16,486 nt of DNA, taken from contig CAWVWT010000029.1 of NCBI GenBank assembly GCA_963934015.1, positions 1-16,486 of the forward strand, in the 5' to 3' direction. The notes beneath the pieces are model-generated. The model was not told the DNA's origin and did not search any database. It was given only the letters and a program-made list of their open reading frames with translations. The position numbers and the translations under genes are program-made. The DNA comes from MGIIb-P sp963934015 (GTDB taxonomy: Archaea; Thermoplasmatota; Poseidoniia; Poseidoniales; Thalassarchaeaceae). Positions within the stretch are counted from its first letter, which is position 1. Every line of letters begins with the position of its first letter. Positions 1 through 6,015 of the stretch are shown here, in pieces.

Positions 1-354
1 TATTGAGCTGACTTTGTAGGTATCTTTCCACATCAATCGAGAAAGTGATGCAGTGAGGGTTGTACCGTGCAATTTGGTTTGATGGTTTCCGACCAACCAT
101 GGAGCCATACCAATATGATCAATGTGAGTATGTGTGAATATTGCATCGGTTACAGGTGGAGCTTCTGAAGGATATCGTGGAGGGGATGTCGGTGCCAACC
201 CATAATCGATGAGGATACGGGTGGATTTGGGATCTTCGATAATAACACCAACGTTACCTACTTCATTTCCCCCACCAAGAAAATGAATTCGGATTCCAGA
301 CGTTACAGGTTCATCTGGGTATGAACTTGTTCGGCCTGGTGTATAGAGGACCAT
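1..354 (-). CDS. beta-CASP / metallo-beta-lactamase RNase, N-terminal part (runs off window)
   Basis: This is the first 118 codons of a gene on the minus strand; the rest lies beyond position 1. The protein has a beta-strand start with GGGNEVGNVG (about residues 27-36), then the zinc-binding signature H75-T-H-I-D-H80 (HxHxDH) of the metallo-beta-lactamase fold. This arrangement (short N-terminus, 'GGxxEVG', HxHxDH) is typical of archaeal beta-CASP ribonucleases related to mRNA 3'-end processing factors (aCPSF2/RNase J-like). These are cytoplasmic two-zinc endo/exonucleases acting on RNA. No KH domain precedes the catalytic fold, so the aCPSF1 type is unlikely. The ATG at 352-354 is the only good start: an in-frame stop lies about 50 nt upstream, with no other ATG between. 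The gene is divergent from the ferredoxin gene across a 263-nt gap. The exact subfamily cannot be settled because the beta-CASP domain is missing here. Confidence 0.85.
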   Translation of the reverse strand, partial: MVLYTPGRTSSYPDEPVTSGIRIHFLGGGNEVGNVGVIIEDPKSTRILIDYGLAPTSPPRYPSEAPPVTDAIFTHTHIDHIGMAPWLVGNHQTKLHGTTLTASLSRLMWKDTYKVSSI

Positions 355-617
355 GGTGAGACCATCGTGTGGTTCCGAATGAAGGTTCGGATAGGGGTCC
401 CCTCTATTTCCACTGGAAATAAAAAATTTGATTCGGATCCAAACAAAATTAAATTTCAGTTCACCTAATCACTATACACTTCAGTCTACTTTTGCTTGAA
501 CAGGTATGTCAAAATGAAAAAAGACACCTATCACAATGTCTTTTCGACTCGGAAATACCGTTCCAGTGGAAATCAAGGGGTGGGTGTCTTGAAATCCCCT
601 AAACCCTTCGAAGTTCT
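355..617. other. divergent intergenic region with several inverted repeats
   Basis: This 263-nt gap separates the divergent beta-CASP and ferredoxin genes. It holds no convincing gene. It is AT-rich in the middle (about 415-530), where promoters in both directions are expected; T-rich TATA-like stretches occur near 420-430 on the minus strand. It contains a 6-bp stem at 374-379/386-391, a near-palindrome AGGGG-T-CCCCT at 393-403, and an 8-bp stem AAAAGACA/TGTCTTTT at 519-526/537-544. Two quasi-palindromes occur at 407-420 and 561-573. A 45-codon frame starting at ATG 514 overlaps the ferredoxin gene and resembles nothing known. Confidence 0.5.
407..573. promoter_or_regulatory. pair of inverted quasi-palindromic motifs (TTTCCAcTGGAAAT type)
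   Basis: The sequence TTTCCACTGGAAAT at 407-420 and its near-inverse TTCCAGTGGAAAT at 561-573 are each quasi-palindromic and lie about 150 nt apart in the same divergent promoter region. Two copies of a dyad in one intergenic region is the usual layout for a dimeric regulator's operators. That role is an inference; no regulator gene lies in the window apart from a degenerate receiver. Confidence 0.35.
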
Positions 618-824
618 ATGGCCCGACTCCCACAACACCTTTTCGTCGTAGATGACGATCTGTGTTATGGCTGTGGAGCTTGCATTGCACTCTGCCCTGT
701 AGATGCCCTTACCCTCGATGGCCTTCTTGCAATTGTGGATGAACCAGCATGTACACATTGTGAACATTGTATACCCTCTTGTCCTGTTTTCGCATTGGAT
801 ATTGTACCAGAGGTTTCAGTGTGA
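618..824 (+). CDS. 2x[4Fe-4S] ferredoxin
   Basis: A 68-residue protein made almost entirely of a bacterial-type dicluster ferredoxin fold. Two complete cluster motifs are visible: C16-x2-C19-x2-C22-x3-C26-P and C45-x2-C48-x2-C51-x3-C55-P. It should carry two [4Fe-4S] clusters and act as a small cytoplasmic electron carrier. It is the first gene of a tight run: its GTG-TGA end overlaps the GTG start of the reductase-like gene by 3 nt, and GGGPS follows. The context suggests it hands electrons to a redox enzyme acting on isoprenoids or lipids, for example geranylgeranyl reductase, which in archaea can take electrons from ferredoxin. That pairing is inferred. The ATG at 618 lacks a clear Shine-Dalgarno sequence. 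Confidence 0.9.
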   Translation: MARLPQHLFVVDDDLCYGCGACIALCPVDALTLDGLLAIVDEPACTHCEHCIPSCPVFALDIVPEVSV

Positions 825-1360
825 AAATTCTCATCATTGGGGCTGGATTAACGGGCTTAAGTTGTGCTCGAGAACTTCACCATCAAGGCCACGATGTTAC
901 CATCGCTGAAATTCGTGCTGAGATCGGCCACCCCCAAGATAAACCAGGGTTGGTAACGGGTCAAACCGATCTACGTGAATTCGCATCTTTCATCCACCTT
1001 ACAGATACTGGCTGCAGACGCCCTTGGTTGGCAAAATCAATGGCCCAACAACTTCCAATTACATATCTTCTCAAAACAGATTCATCAACCCTTACAACAA
1101 ATTTTGATCATACCATTGACACAACAACCCATTCTTCAACAAAATGGGAGGGTGGTGTGACTTTGGCAGGTCGGGAACTCTCTACCGAAATAGTTGCTCA
1201 CCGTAGTGATGGAACGGTTGAATGTTGGACAAGGGGACCTTTACCAGAGGTCGAAGGTGGATGGCTTGAACGATTCACAGGAACCTTCGATGAAGAAGCT
1301 ACAAGCATCGATGCATCAATATCCCGTGGTATAGAATTGGCGTCAGAGCCAAAGGTGTAA
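821..1360 (+). CDS. short Rossmann-fold (FAD/NAD-binding) protein, geranylgeranyl reductase-like N-terminus
   Basis: The protein opens with a textbook dinucleotide-binding fold: VKILIIGAGLTG (GxGxxG at residues 7-12), then H-x-V-T-I-A-E ending in an acidic residue (E30) that would bind the ribose of FAD or NAD. It continues with EIGHPQDKPGLVTG (34-47), which resembles the EIGxPxxCGEGL stretch of geranylgeranyl reductase and related flavoproteins. It is only 179 aa, against about 390-450 for geranylgeranyl reductases, and lacks a recognisable second GD motif or substrate domain. The rest is not a match I recognise. I chose the GTG at 821, in frame and overlapping the ferredoxin stop, because it puts the first beta strand at the N-terminus; the frame is open back to a TTG at 767, which would add 18 unlikely residues. 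GGGPS begins 17 nt downstream. It may be a reduced paralogue or an electron-transfer partner of the ferredoxin; its function is unknown. Confidence 0.75.
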   Translation: MKILIIGAGLTGLSCARELHHQGHDVTIAEIRAEIGHPQDKPGLVTGQTDLREFASFIHLTDTGCRRPWLAKSMAQQLPITYLLKTDSSTLTTNFDHTIDTTTHSSTKWEGGVTLAGRELSTEIVAHRSDGTVECWTRGPLPEVEGGWLERFTGTFDEEATSIDASISRGIELASEPKV

Positions 1361-1377
1361 CCCTACTGGACCGATTC

Positions 1378-2199
1378 ATGCGCCCATCTTCACACTCAGA
1401 TGTGATTTCTTATGTGCGTGCTCACGCAGGAAAATCTCACATCATCCTCATTGATCCAGATGACGCATCTCCAGATGTGGCTGCCCAGCGCTGTGTCGCA
1501 GCAGTTGCAGCTGGCAGTAAGATGGTTTTCGTTGGCGGTTCGAGTGGAACGGATGAGGACAATGTCCACCAAACAGTCGTTGCAATTCAAGAAGCACTTG
1601 AACTCTGTAAATGGTCTTCCAGTCAAGACGCCGGCCTTTCTGAAAATGAATGGGAAGTACCGGTAGTTCTCTTTCCTCAAGGTGCAACCGCCCTATCACC
1701 TTCAGCAGATGCAATTACATTCATGATGCTCATGAACAGCACCAATCCAGAGTTTTTAGTTGGTGAACAGGTCCGTGGGGCACCATTCATCCGTCAAGCA
1801 AATGTTGAACCGATGGGTATGGGTTATGTCATTTGCGCACCAGGTGGAAAGGCTGGTGAAGTTGGCCAAGCCAACTTAATTCAACCCAACCAAACCGAAC
1901 TTGTAGCTGCTTATGCAATGTGTGCCGAATCATATGGATTTTCAATACTCTATCTTGAGGCAGGCAGTGGGGCCAACACCCCAGTTAGTCCAGACCTCAT
2001 CCGTGCTGCAAGAGCGGCGAGCGACAAACTCGTGTTATTGGTTGGCGGCGGGATTCGAGATGGAGCCACTGCCAAGATCGCAATCGATGCAGGAGCAGAC
2101 TGGATTGTCACTGGAAATTTGTGTGAGGAATTCGCGGATGCGCATGAATTACAAACAACATTGGAGACATTCATTACTGAAATGGCCCCTGATTCTTAA
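1378..2199 (+). CDS. geranylgeranylglyceryl phosphate synthase (GGGPS)
   Basis: This enzyme joins sn-glycerol-1-phosphate to geranylgeranyl diphosphate, the first committed step of archaeal ether-lipid synthesis, at the cytoplasmic membrane face. The 273-aa TIM barrel carries the family's motifs in order: LIDPD (24-28), VGGSSG (52-57), LFPQGATALSPSADA (98-112), an MLMNS segment (117-121), EPMGMGY...APGGKAGEVG (144-163), YLEAGSG (192-198), VGGGIR (222-227) and DWIVTGN (241-247). The last three form the phosphate and glycerol-phosphate pocket. Length is slightly above the usual 230-255 aa, through insertions near 75-95. The ATG at 1378 follows the reductase-like gene by 17 nt, so the three genes look co-transcribed. 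A close relative, heptaprenylglyceryl phosphate synthase (PcrB), is bacterial and less likely given the archaeal context. Confidence 0.93.
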   Translation: MRPSSHSDVISYVRAHAGKSHIILIDPDDASPDVAAQRCVAAVAAGSKMVFVGGSSGTDEDNVHQTVVAIQEALELCKWSSSQDAGLSENEWEVPVVLFPQGATALSPSADAITFMMLMNSTNPEFLVGEQVRGAPFIRQANVEPMGMGYVICAPGGKAGEVGQANLIQPNQTELVAAYAMCAESYGFSILYLEAGSGANTPVSPDLIRAARAASDKLVLLVGGGIRDGATAKIAIDAGADWIVTGNLCEEFADAHELQTTLETFITEMAPDS

Positions 2200-2227
2200 T
2201 CATTTAAAATTAGATTCCGAACACTGA

Positions 2228-2236
2228 TTAATATAC
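2228..2236 (+). promoter_or_regulatory. TATA box for a probable leaderless transcript of the DUF2892 gene
   Basis: TTAATATAC is centred about 26 nt upstream of the ATG at 2258. In archaea transcription starts about 25 nt downstream of the TATA centre, so the message would begin at or next to the start codon. This fits the absence of a Shine-Dalgarno sequence before the gene. Confidence 0.4.
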
Positions 2237-2257
2237 AAAATTAGAATTCTTCACACT

Positions 2258-2491
2258 ATGGCATTTGCATGCAACATCGACGCCCGTGGTCAAGCGGCCC
2301 GGTTAAAAGTCGGAATTGGATCTGTTTTTACTGGTATTGTGGTCGGGGTATTGACGTTAGTTGGTGTACTCCCACCATCCTTATCTTGGATTCCAGTAGC
2401 TGGAATGATTCTTGGTGGGACCTTCACAATTTGGGAATCTCGAATGGGTTGGTGTGTTCTTCGAGCAATGGGTTTCAAGACCAAAATCTAA
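2258..2491 (+). CDS. small DUF2892-like membrane protein
   Basis: A 77-residue protein with a short N-terminal segment (ACNIDARGQAARL) followed by two hydrophobic helices (about residues 19-40 and 44-62) and the ending GWCVLRAMGFKTK. This pattern, 'N-I-D-R-x-x-R' then two helices and a GWC-x-x-x-x-x-G-x-x-T end, matches the DUF2892/YgaP-like inner-membrane family, often found with rhodanese or sulfur genes. The start is set by the ATG at 2258 behind a well-placed TATA box; no Shine-Dalgarno is visible. It is convergent with the kinase-like gene, 15 nt away. No sulfur gene is nearby, so its role is not clear. Confidence 0.7.
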   Translation: MAFACNIDARGQAARLKVGIGSVFTGIVVGVLTLVGVLPPSLSWIPVAGMILGGTFTIWESRMGWCVLRAMGFKTKI

Positions 2492-2506
2492 TCTTACCCT
2501 ACTTGA

Positions 2507-3025
2507 TTACTCTAAAATTAGATTCGCTATCAACAGCGCATCATTATTGCGTGAACTGTTTCGTATTACTGTGGACTGTGCATACTTTTCATACAACGGC
2601 CGTCTTTCGTCGAATAACTGTTCAAATGTCTTACCTCCAATCCCCATCAAAGGCACAGGACCACGAGCATTGAAACGGGCCATAATAACATCAATACCGT
2701 CTTTAATATAGACAATATGAGCCAATTCTGCAATTTTACACATAATATCTTGATCATAAATAACGCTAGCACCAGTATCGATAATTTTACCTGATAAATC
2801 ACCTAAATTCATAAAAACATCTTTTTCAATTCTCAAAAAATCACTATCAGAAAGGTCGTGATATCTCATACCTTCCTCATTTGCCTGTTCAGAGATGAGT
2901 TTGTCCGTTTCCATATATTCATAATTCGAAATTGCTGCTATTTTTTTAGCAATATGGCTTTTACCAACCCCAGCCATTCCAATCAAGGCAATATTCTTTC
3001 TTTGCCTTACAGACACCCAACACAC
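2507..3025 (-). CDS. shikimate-kinase-like P-loop kinase (AT-rich)
   Basis: A 172-aa P-loop kinase of the bacterial AroK/AroL shape: Walker A GMAGVGKS (16-23), a TD pair with D41 at the shikimate-contact position, FLRIE with R65, RGPVPL (121-126) and a lid ending RRPLYEKYA (141-149). The substrate loop, normally GGG, reads DTGAS (83-87), so it may phosphorylate another small alcohol or have drifted. Most archaea use an unrelated GHMP-family shikimate kinase, so a bacterial-type enzyme here is unusual. By hand count GC is about 31% over 2701-2940, against about 49% over 3361-3480, with frequent AUA and AAU codons; horizontal acquisition is a fair inference. Start: GTG 3025 or GTG 3016, with no strong ribosome-binding site. 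It lies 37 nt below the coiled-coil gene on the same strand. Confidence 0.75.
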   Translation of the reverse strand: MCWVSVRQRKNIALIGMAGVGKSHIAKKIAAISNYEYMETDKLISEQANEEGMRYHDLSDSDFLRIEKDVFMNLGDLSGKIIDTGASVIYDQDIMCKIAELAHIVYIKDGIDVIMARFNARGPVPLMGIGGKTFEQLFDERRPLYEKYAQSTVIRNSSRNNDALLIANLILE

Positions 3026-3062
3026 CAAACCCCAAAATCAACAAATTGGAATTGACCGACAA

Positions 3063-4214
3063 TCATTCAAGATCATCATCGATGTCAATCATTGTTGCCG
3101 GTGCAGTCCCACCAGGTTGTGGGATATCTGCAGGTTCAGGAATTGACATATCATCTTCAATTCCAAGCGCCTCCTTACGCGCCTTTACTTGTTCATGTGC
3201 ACGAAGTACACCCAATGAATCTTGGAACGCAGCACCAACCACTTCACGGGTACGCTCACTCTTCTTCAGTGTGTCAACTTCCGCCAAAGTCCTCTCATGG
3301 AGTTCCTCAAGCGCCTTGAGTTCAGCAGAGCGGTCAGTTAAACCACCCTCGATATCTTGCATTGTGAGTTGCATTTGTGAAATACGCTCATCTCGCTCAA
3401 ACACATCACGGTGTAGTCGGCGTTCGCGACGGCGCAATGCTTCATATTCGCGGTTACGATCCAACAAGCGACGCTTCAATTCTTCGATTTGTTCAACTAA
3501 GTAATCATGTTCAGCACTAATCGAACGAGGACCTTCCATCACCCGCTGCATTTGACTCTCCATCTCTTTGATGCGGAGATCACGTTGTTCTAAGAGTCCA
3601 CGAACCTGCTCTACCATTTCCCGCAGACGTTCACGTTCACTTTCCAGAGCCTCACGCTCAGCATCACCGGTTTCAATCCGGCGGTGTGTATCTTCAAGCT
3701 CAGTGTTGAGCATACGAACCTCATCGGCAGTAATGCTGGTCAAGCCAGCTTCAGCTGCCTTCTCCAACGCATCGACAAGTTGGTCGACCTTCCCTTCCAT
3801 TTCTGCAATGACGCTACCCTGGTCTTCACAGAGTGCTGAAAGTCGAGTATTCTCCCCTTCCATACTTTCCATCCGAGTCTTGTCGACAGATGTTGAAAGG
3901 GTTTCATTTTGCATATAGGAATCATTGAGCATTTGCTGAATGTGAATAATCTTCGCTTCCTTCTCACGATTATCTTCTTCAAGCCGACTCAAACGAGCCT
4001 TTTCAGGAGCGCCAAGATCTTCTCGTTCTGCCAAATCAAGCTCTAAAACTCGATTTCGTTGTTTCACTGTGGCGATTTCGCCGTTTTTGTTGGAGAGGTC
4101 GTCCCAAGCAGAGAGTACTTCCTCTACCAATTGGTCCGCATTGTAGCCTTTCAGCATCCCTGCTAAAGCTGCGCGGTCTACACTCTCCGTTCCATCCATG
4201 GAAGAGGCTGACAT
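3063..4214 (-). CDS. long coiled-coil protein with acidic tail, function unknown
   Basis: A 383-aa protein with no enzymatic motif. After a short N-terminal region (about 1-35), it is a highly charged heptad-rich coiled coil from about 40 to 330, broken near 150-165 by a Gly/Thr-containing stretch (AEAGLTSITADE). The tail from about 350 is Pro-rich and acidic, ending MIDIDDDLE. There is no signal peptide or membrane segment, so it should be cytoplasmic. Such proteins often act as scaffolds, SMC-like linkers or filament partners. The ATG at 4214 is preferred over the in-frame TTG at 4220. It follows the cupredoxin gene (113 nt gap) and precedes the kinase-like gene, in the same minus-strand run as the actin. 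A partnership with that actin is possible but unproven. Confidence 0.75.
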   Translation of the reverse strand: MSASSMDGTESVDRAALAGMLKGYNADQLVEEVLSAWDDLSNKNGEIATVKQRNRVLELDLAEREDLGAPEKARLSRLEEDNREKEAKIIHIQQMLNDSYMQNETLSTSVDKTRMESMEGENTRLSALCEDQGSVIAEMEGKVDQLVDALEKAAEAGLTSITADEVRMLNTELEDTHRRIETGDAEREALESERERLREMVEQVRGLLEQRDLRIKEMESQMQRVMEGPRSISAEHDYLVEQIEELKRRLLDRNREYEALRRRERRLHRDVFERDERISQMQLTMQDIEGGLTDRSAELKALEELHERTLAEVDTLKKSERTREVVGAAFQDSLGVLRAHEQVKARKEALGIEDDMSIPEPADIPQPGGTAPATMIDIDDDLE

Positions 4215-4288
4215 GGTCAATCAAACCCCATCGCCACTGTTCTACTCTTGAACCTTCACATTGACAAAGGTATGAAACTACGCTTCTG

Positions 4289-4305
4289 GGACCCCTATGG
4301 GGTCC
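4289..4305. repeat. 7-bp perfect inverted repeat GGACCCC-tat-GGGGTCC
   Basis: A perfect 7+7 bp GC-rich dyad with a 3-nt centre lies between the cupredoxin stop and the coiled-coil start. It is not followed by a T-tract on either strand. The 11-mer ATAGGGGTCCC (minus strand, 4298-4288) also occurs at 391-401 on the plus strand, upstream of the beta-CASP gene. It could be an operator or an RNA hairpin after the cupredoxin gene. Confidence 0.45.
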
Positions 4306-4326
4306 ACCGACACCCAAACAAATCCC

Positions 4327-4845
4327 CTACTCATAATGGCGACGCTTCAGCATGTAGGCGCCGATAGCGAGAGCAAAAAATGTGAATGGAATGGTGAACG
4401 AAGGCAACATCCTATCTTCCATTTTCAAGGGGCCCGTTTCGTTGGAATTATTCGTATTGTTTTCCTCAATCATAGGCGCCGGTTCAACGATGATTTGTCC
4501 CACCATTCCAAAGGCAGCATGGGGTTCACAAACGAAATCATAAGTCCCATTCATCCCAACCTCAAAAGTAAATGAATAATCCACATCACGTTGCGGATCG
4601 CCCGAATCGAACACCTCGTTTGTTTCAACAGCATTGTGGGGTAGGGCCTGCCCACTCCAGAAGAATCGCACAGTATCTCCTTCCGTCACCACGACATTAT
4701 CGGGTGAAAACCGAAGATTGGTACTGTCGACCGTGATGATCACATCCTCTGTTTCAGGTTCTTGATTCATCTCCGAAGCAACACTCCCTTGCACAAATAG
4801 TGAAAGGAGTAGTAGGACAATCCCCCAAGATAGAGTGCTGCGCAT
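4327..4845 (-). CDS. membrane-anchored plastocyanin/halocyanin-like cupredoxin
   Basis: A 172-aa exported blue-copper protein, probably an electron carrier on the outer face of the membrane. Residues 1-24 form a signal peptide (basic start, LLLLSLFVQG core). A cupredoxin domain spans about 34-121 with the type I copper ligands H70, C106, H109 and M114 in the C-x2-H-x4-M pattern. A linker with N-glycosylation sequons (NNTNNSNET, 129-137) leads to a transmembrane helix (about 149-166) and a basic KRRHYE end, so it is held by its C-terminus with the copper site outside. Its partner (terminal oxidase or reductase) is not in the window. The ATG at 4845 is the only sensible start. It lies 86 nt below the actin gene, with its own promoter-like sequence. 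Confidence 0.88.
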   Translation of the reverse strand: MRSTLSWGIVLLLLSLFVQGSVASEMNQEPETEDVIITVDSTNLRFSPDNVVVTEGDTVRFFWSGQALPHNAVETNEVFDSGDPQRDVDYSFTFEVGMNGTYDFVCEPHAAFGMVGQIIVEPAPMIEENNTNNSNETGPLKMEDRMLPSFTIPFTFFALAIGAYMLKRRHYE

Positions 4846-4896
4846 ATTCTGAAAAAAACAGTTTAGGTTATCAATTGGTGTTTACGAATACGTAGG

Positions 4897-4901
4897 TATA
4901 T
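4897..4901 (-). promoter_or_regulatory. candidate TATA box for the cupredoxin gene
   Basis: On the minus strand GGATATACC lies about 54 nt upstream of the cupredoxin ATG, which would give a 5' leader of roughly 28 nt. Placement is reasonable for an archaeal promoter, but the box is short. Confidence 0.3.
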
Positions 4902-4917
4902 CCGCAAATTCAGATTG

Positions 4918-4931
4918 GATTGGTACCAATC
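4918..4931. promoter_or_regulatory. 14-bp perfect palindrome GATTGGTACCAATC
   Basis: A perfect palindrome abuts the actin stop codon and lies about 17 nt upstream of the candidate TATA box of the cupredoxin gene. The position suits an operator for a dimeric regulator, such as a metal-responsive one, or an RNA hairpin at the actin 3' end. There is no T-run to suggest a terminator. Confidence 0.4.
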
Positions 4932-5933
4932 TCAGTTGATTGAAGTAAACTGGTCATCGGGCATATCGCCAGCCAGTGCGAGTGCACCTTCAGCTACCTT
5001 TGTGACGGGATCTTCTGCGCACCAAACACTGACATCACCGATGTCAGCCAATCCTTCAGCAACCGCTTCAGCTAATCCTTCGATGAGTGAGCCGCCACCA
5101 GCGAGAATGATGTTGTTTCGCATGATAGGTTGGTATTCAGGGTCTGCACCTGCGACAATGCCCTTGAGAACATTGACCAAAGGTGTCACTAGGTTGGAGC
5201 AAGCGATACCGACAAGGTCTCCCACATCGACAACCTGCTTCTTACCATCTACACTGAGTTCAACCATCATTTCACGGTCATCACCAATGTATGAACCCGC
5301 TTCTTTCCACTGTCGAACCATGTCTTTGGTGAGTTGTGCACCAGTATACTTCTTCTCGATGAGAGATTTGAGCTCCACATCGATCCAGTCACCGGCTTCT
5401 TCGAGCGTACACTCATCACCATCATTGGGGAAAGTTCCGTACATTCGGCAAACGTCTGTAGTACCTGCGCCAATATCAGCAACAATGCTACCACCAATTT
5501 CACCAAGGCCATATGCAACGGCGAAGGGCTCGGAGACAACCATGATTGCATTAACCTGGCCGCGCAAAATCGAGACGAGATTACTCTTGTCGACGAATGA
5601 GATGTGGCTTGGGGAGCAGATGACGCCGTAGACTTCATCGAACTCTTCGGGGTCTACACTTTCGACAAGGTGAGTGACGAAAGCTTTGGCTGCTGCCAGA
5701 TTGTTTTCATCATCTTGTGCAACACCTGCAGCGAGTGGATAATACAAATTGCAAGCGAGTTTGTTCTTCAATGCATCAGCACCGAAAAGTGTGTCACGCT
5801 TGAGGAAATTCCGTGCGATTGGGTCCTTGGGCTTACCCACGACTGTTTCGACCGTTCCGCCTTGTCCGTTGCTTGCAGAAATCGTAGATTGATATGTTCC
5901 CAAATCGATTCCAATGTATAGTCTGTCTGCCAT
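4932..5933 (-). CDS. MamK-like actin-family filament protein
   Basis: A complete 333-aa actin-fold ATPase. All five nucleotide-pocket motifs are present: phosphate-1 GIDLGTYQS (8-16), connect-1 VSEPFAVAYGLG (133-144), phosphate-2 DIGAGTTD (153-160), adenosine AGGGSLIEG (278-286) and connect-2 KVAEGALALAG (312-322). Stretches outside these, such as VVGKPKDPIAR (31-41), YYPLAAGV (64-71) and the EEAGDWID region (178-185), resemble MamK, the magnetosome actin, more than MreB, FtsA or crenactin. E135 and D153 sit where MamK has its catalytic Glu and Asp. It should form ATP-dependent cytoplasmic filaments, possibly for positioning or shape. ATG 5933 is chosen because GGTGA (5939-5943) lies 5 nt before it; a GTG at 5942 overlaps that site. 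No magnetosome genes are seen. Confidence 0.87.
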   Translation of the reverse strand: MADRLYIGIDLGTYQSTISASNGQGGTVETVVGKPKDPIARNFLKRDTLFGADALKNKLACNLYYPLAAGVAQDDENNLAAAKAFVTHLVESVDPEEFDEVYGVICSPSHISFVDKSNLVSILRGQVNAIMVVSEPFAVAYGLGEIGGSIVADIGAGTTDVCRMYGTFPNDGDECTLEEAGDWIDVELKSLIEKKYTGAQLTKDMVRQWKEAGSYIGDDREMMVELSVDGKKQVVDVGDLVGIACSNLVTPLVNVLKGIVAGADPEYQPIMRNNIILAGGGSLIEGLAEAVAEGLADIGDVSVWCAEDPVTKVAEGALALAGDMPDDQFTSIN

Positions 5934-5945
5934 TTTCTTCACCCA

Positions 5946-6014
5946 ACGCTGTCAGCGTCACTCTCGCGCACGCGAGTCCTAGGTTTGAAGGTTCACCTTG
6001 CTAAGACTCAGCAA
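5946..6014. other. four successive short inverted repeats in the leader of the actin gene
   Basis: Between the subtilase stop and the actin ribosome-binding site are ACGCT/AGCGT (5946-5958), CTCGCG/CGCGAG (5963-5976), AAGGT/ACCTT (5988-5999) and TTGCT/AGCAA (5998-6014, sharing two bases with the previous one). In the minus-strand transcript they would form a row of small hairpins just before the actin start. They may stabilise or separate the messages, or act as a regulatory leader; no T-tract follows. Confidence 0.45.
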
Positions 6015-6015
6015 A

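Larger units (their letters stand above)
2205..2525. repeat. 13-bp direct repeat flanking the DUF2892 gene
   Basis: TAAAATTAGATTC occurs at 2205-2217 and again at 2513-2525, on either side of the small membrane-protein gene. The right copy lies in the last codons of the minus-strand kinase gene. A weaker variant, AAAATTAGAATTC, begins at 2238. The sequence is AT-rich and the match may be chance. Confidence 0.4.

Noticed and set aside
514..651. 45-codon plus-strand frame ahead of and overlapping the ferredoxin gene
   Set aside because: No family resemblance or ribosome-binding site, and it overlaps the ferredoxin start in another frame.
4289..4305. Hairpin as an intrinsic terminator for the cupredoxin gene
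   Set aside because: No T-tract follows on the minus strand, and archaeal termination relies mainly on T-runs, not hairpins; kept only as a repeat.
4915..5631. Long open frame on the plus strand opposite the actin gene
   Set aside because: It is Ser/Pro/Thr-rich with no family features, and the minus strand encodes a complete actin with all motifs; an antisense shadow.
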